Of a stretch of DNA of 14,380 nucleotides, positions 13,973 to 14,380 are shown in pieces. Source of the DNA: an uncultured Candidatus Saccharibacteria bacterium (lineage in GTDB: Bacteria; Patescibacteriota; Saccharimonadia; Saccharimonadales; UBA4665); contig CAITDW010000024.1 of the NCBI GenBank assembly GCA_903891235.1, forward strand, positions 1 through 14,380, given 5' to 3'. Numbering within the stretch: position 1 is the first letter of the stretch; every line of letters begins with the position of its first letter. Below the pieces are notes generated by a model. That model searched no databases. It saw only the letters and a list, made by a program, of their open reading frames with translations, and was not told where the DNA came from. Made by a program: the position numbers and the translations under genes.

Positions 13973-14380
13973 CTATTCTTTAGCTTGACCATATTGAGCA
14001 ATATTGGCATCATGCTGAGCTTTAGTGTCAGCAAATCTAGTTTTACCGTCGGCACCTGTTACAAAATATAGATTGTTAGAGTCAATAGGATTTGCCAAGG
14101 CTTTTAGTACTTGAGCATCAACATTGCAAATAGGTGAAGGTGGAAGGCCTGGCTGATTATATGTATTGTATGCCTGATTACCAATAGAAGTAGCATAAAA
14201 GGCTGTTACATTACTTTCAAGCGGCATGTTTTGTTTTAATCTATTAATAAACACTTGAGCGACTTTTTGTTGATCGGAATAGTCAGAAACTTCTCTTTCT
14301 ATTATTGATGCTAGAGTTACCGCTTGATAGACACTTAAGCCTTCTTGGGCATATGCATTCTGAAAGCTTGGACTAATGGC
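13973..14380 (-). CDS. mltG: Endolytic murein transglycosylase MltG (YceG-like), C-terminal part
   Basis: MltG is a membrane-bound lytic transglycosylase that cuts nascent glycan strands. The frame is open from the right edge to the TAG at 13973-13975, giving 135 C-terminal residues; the N-terminus, membrane helix and LysM-like part lie beyond the window. Visible hallmarks are GLSVYQAVTLASIIEREV, with the catalytic Glu in SIIERE, QVFINRLKQNMPLES, YNTYNQPGLPPSPICN and NLYFVTGADGKTRFADT. A Met further in (near 14254) would cut away the catalytic part, so it is not the start. It converges with the Ig-like surface-protein gene with a 12-base gap. Confidence 0.93.
   Translation of the reverse strand, partial: AISPSFQNAYAQEGLSVYQAVTLASIIEREVSDYSDQQKVAQVFINRLKQNMPLESNVTAFYATSIGNQAYNTYNQPGLPPSPICNVDAQVLKALANPIDSNNLYFVTGADGKTRFADTKAQHDANIAQYGQAKE

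Overview
The window is a gene-dense, AT-rich stretch (roughly one third G+C by eye) from a bacterium with standard stop-codon use: UGA ends uvrA and the heme membrane protein, which argues against the recoded (UGA = Gly) Gracilibacteria/Absconditabacteria. My best guess is a Candidate Phyla Radiation bacterium, most likely Candidatus Saccharibacteria (TM7). The reasons are the compact housekeeping genes, the LysM-CHAP surface protein, the rarity of Shine-Dalgarno sites, and several Thr/Pro-rich surface proteins. This placement comes from general resemblance and was not tested by a search.

Left part (1-5619): the minus-strand genes uvrC (running off the left edge), ribosomal protein L25/CTC and uvrA, with a plus-strand DedA-family membrane protein between L25 and uvrA. 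DedA and uvrA converge and overlap by 14 bases at their 3' ends. UvrA and UvrC are two of the three excinuclease subunits; uvrB is not in the window.

Middle (5620-9850): a short intergenic region with a 9-bp-arm inverted repeat and a probable small membrane-protein gene on the plus strand. Then follow, on the minus strand, sbcB (exonuclease I) tightly coupled to obg (ribosome-assembly GTPase), and a membrane-anchored LysM-LysM-CHAP peptidoglycan hydrolase.

Right part (9850-14380): a divergent plus-strand block that looks like a membrane redox module. It holds (1) a ferredoxin-reductase-type FAD/NAD(P) protein with an added transmembrane helix, a Thr/Pro repeat linker and a C-terminal peptidase-S74 (tail-fibre intramolecular chaperone) domain with its Ser/Lys dyad; (2) an ApbE-type FAD:protein FMN transferase without a signal peptide; (3) a ferric-reductase-like (YedZ/MsrQ-like) membrane protein with four haem-ligand histidines; and (4) a membrane-anchored Ig-like surface protein ending in another Thr-Pro tract. 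The inferred scheme is NAD(P)H to FAD to two b haems across the membrane, with ApbE supplying a covalent flavin to an acceptor not visible here. The reductase-S74 fusion is the most unusual object in the window. The right edge holds the C-terminal part of MltG, convergent with gene 4.

No tRNA, rRNA, CRISPR array, insertion sequence or phage block was seen.
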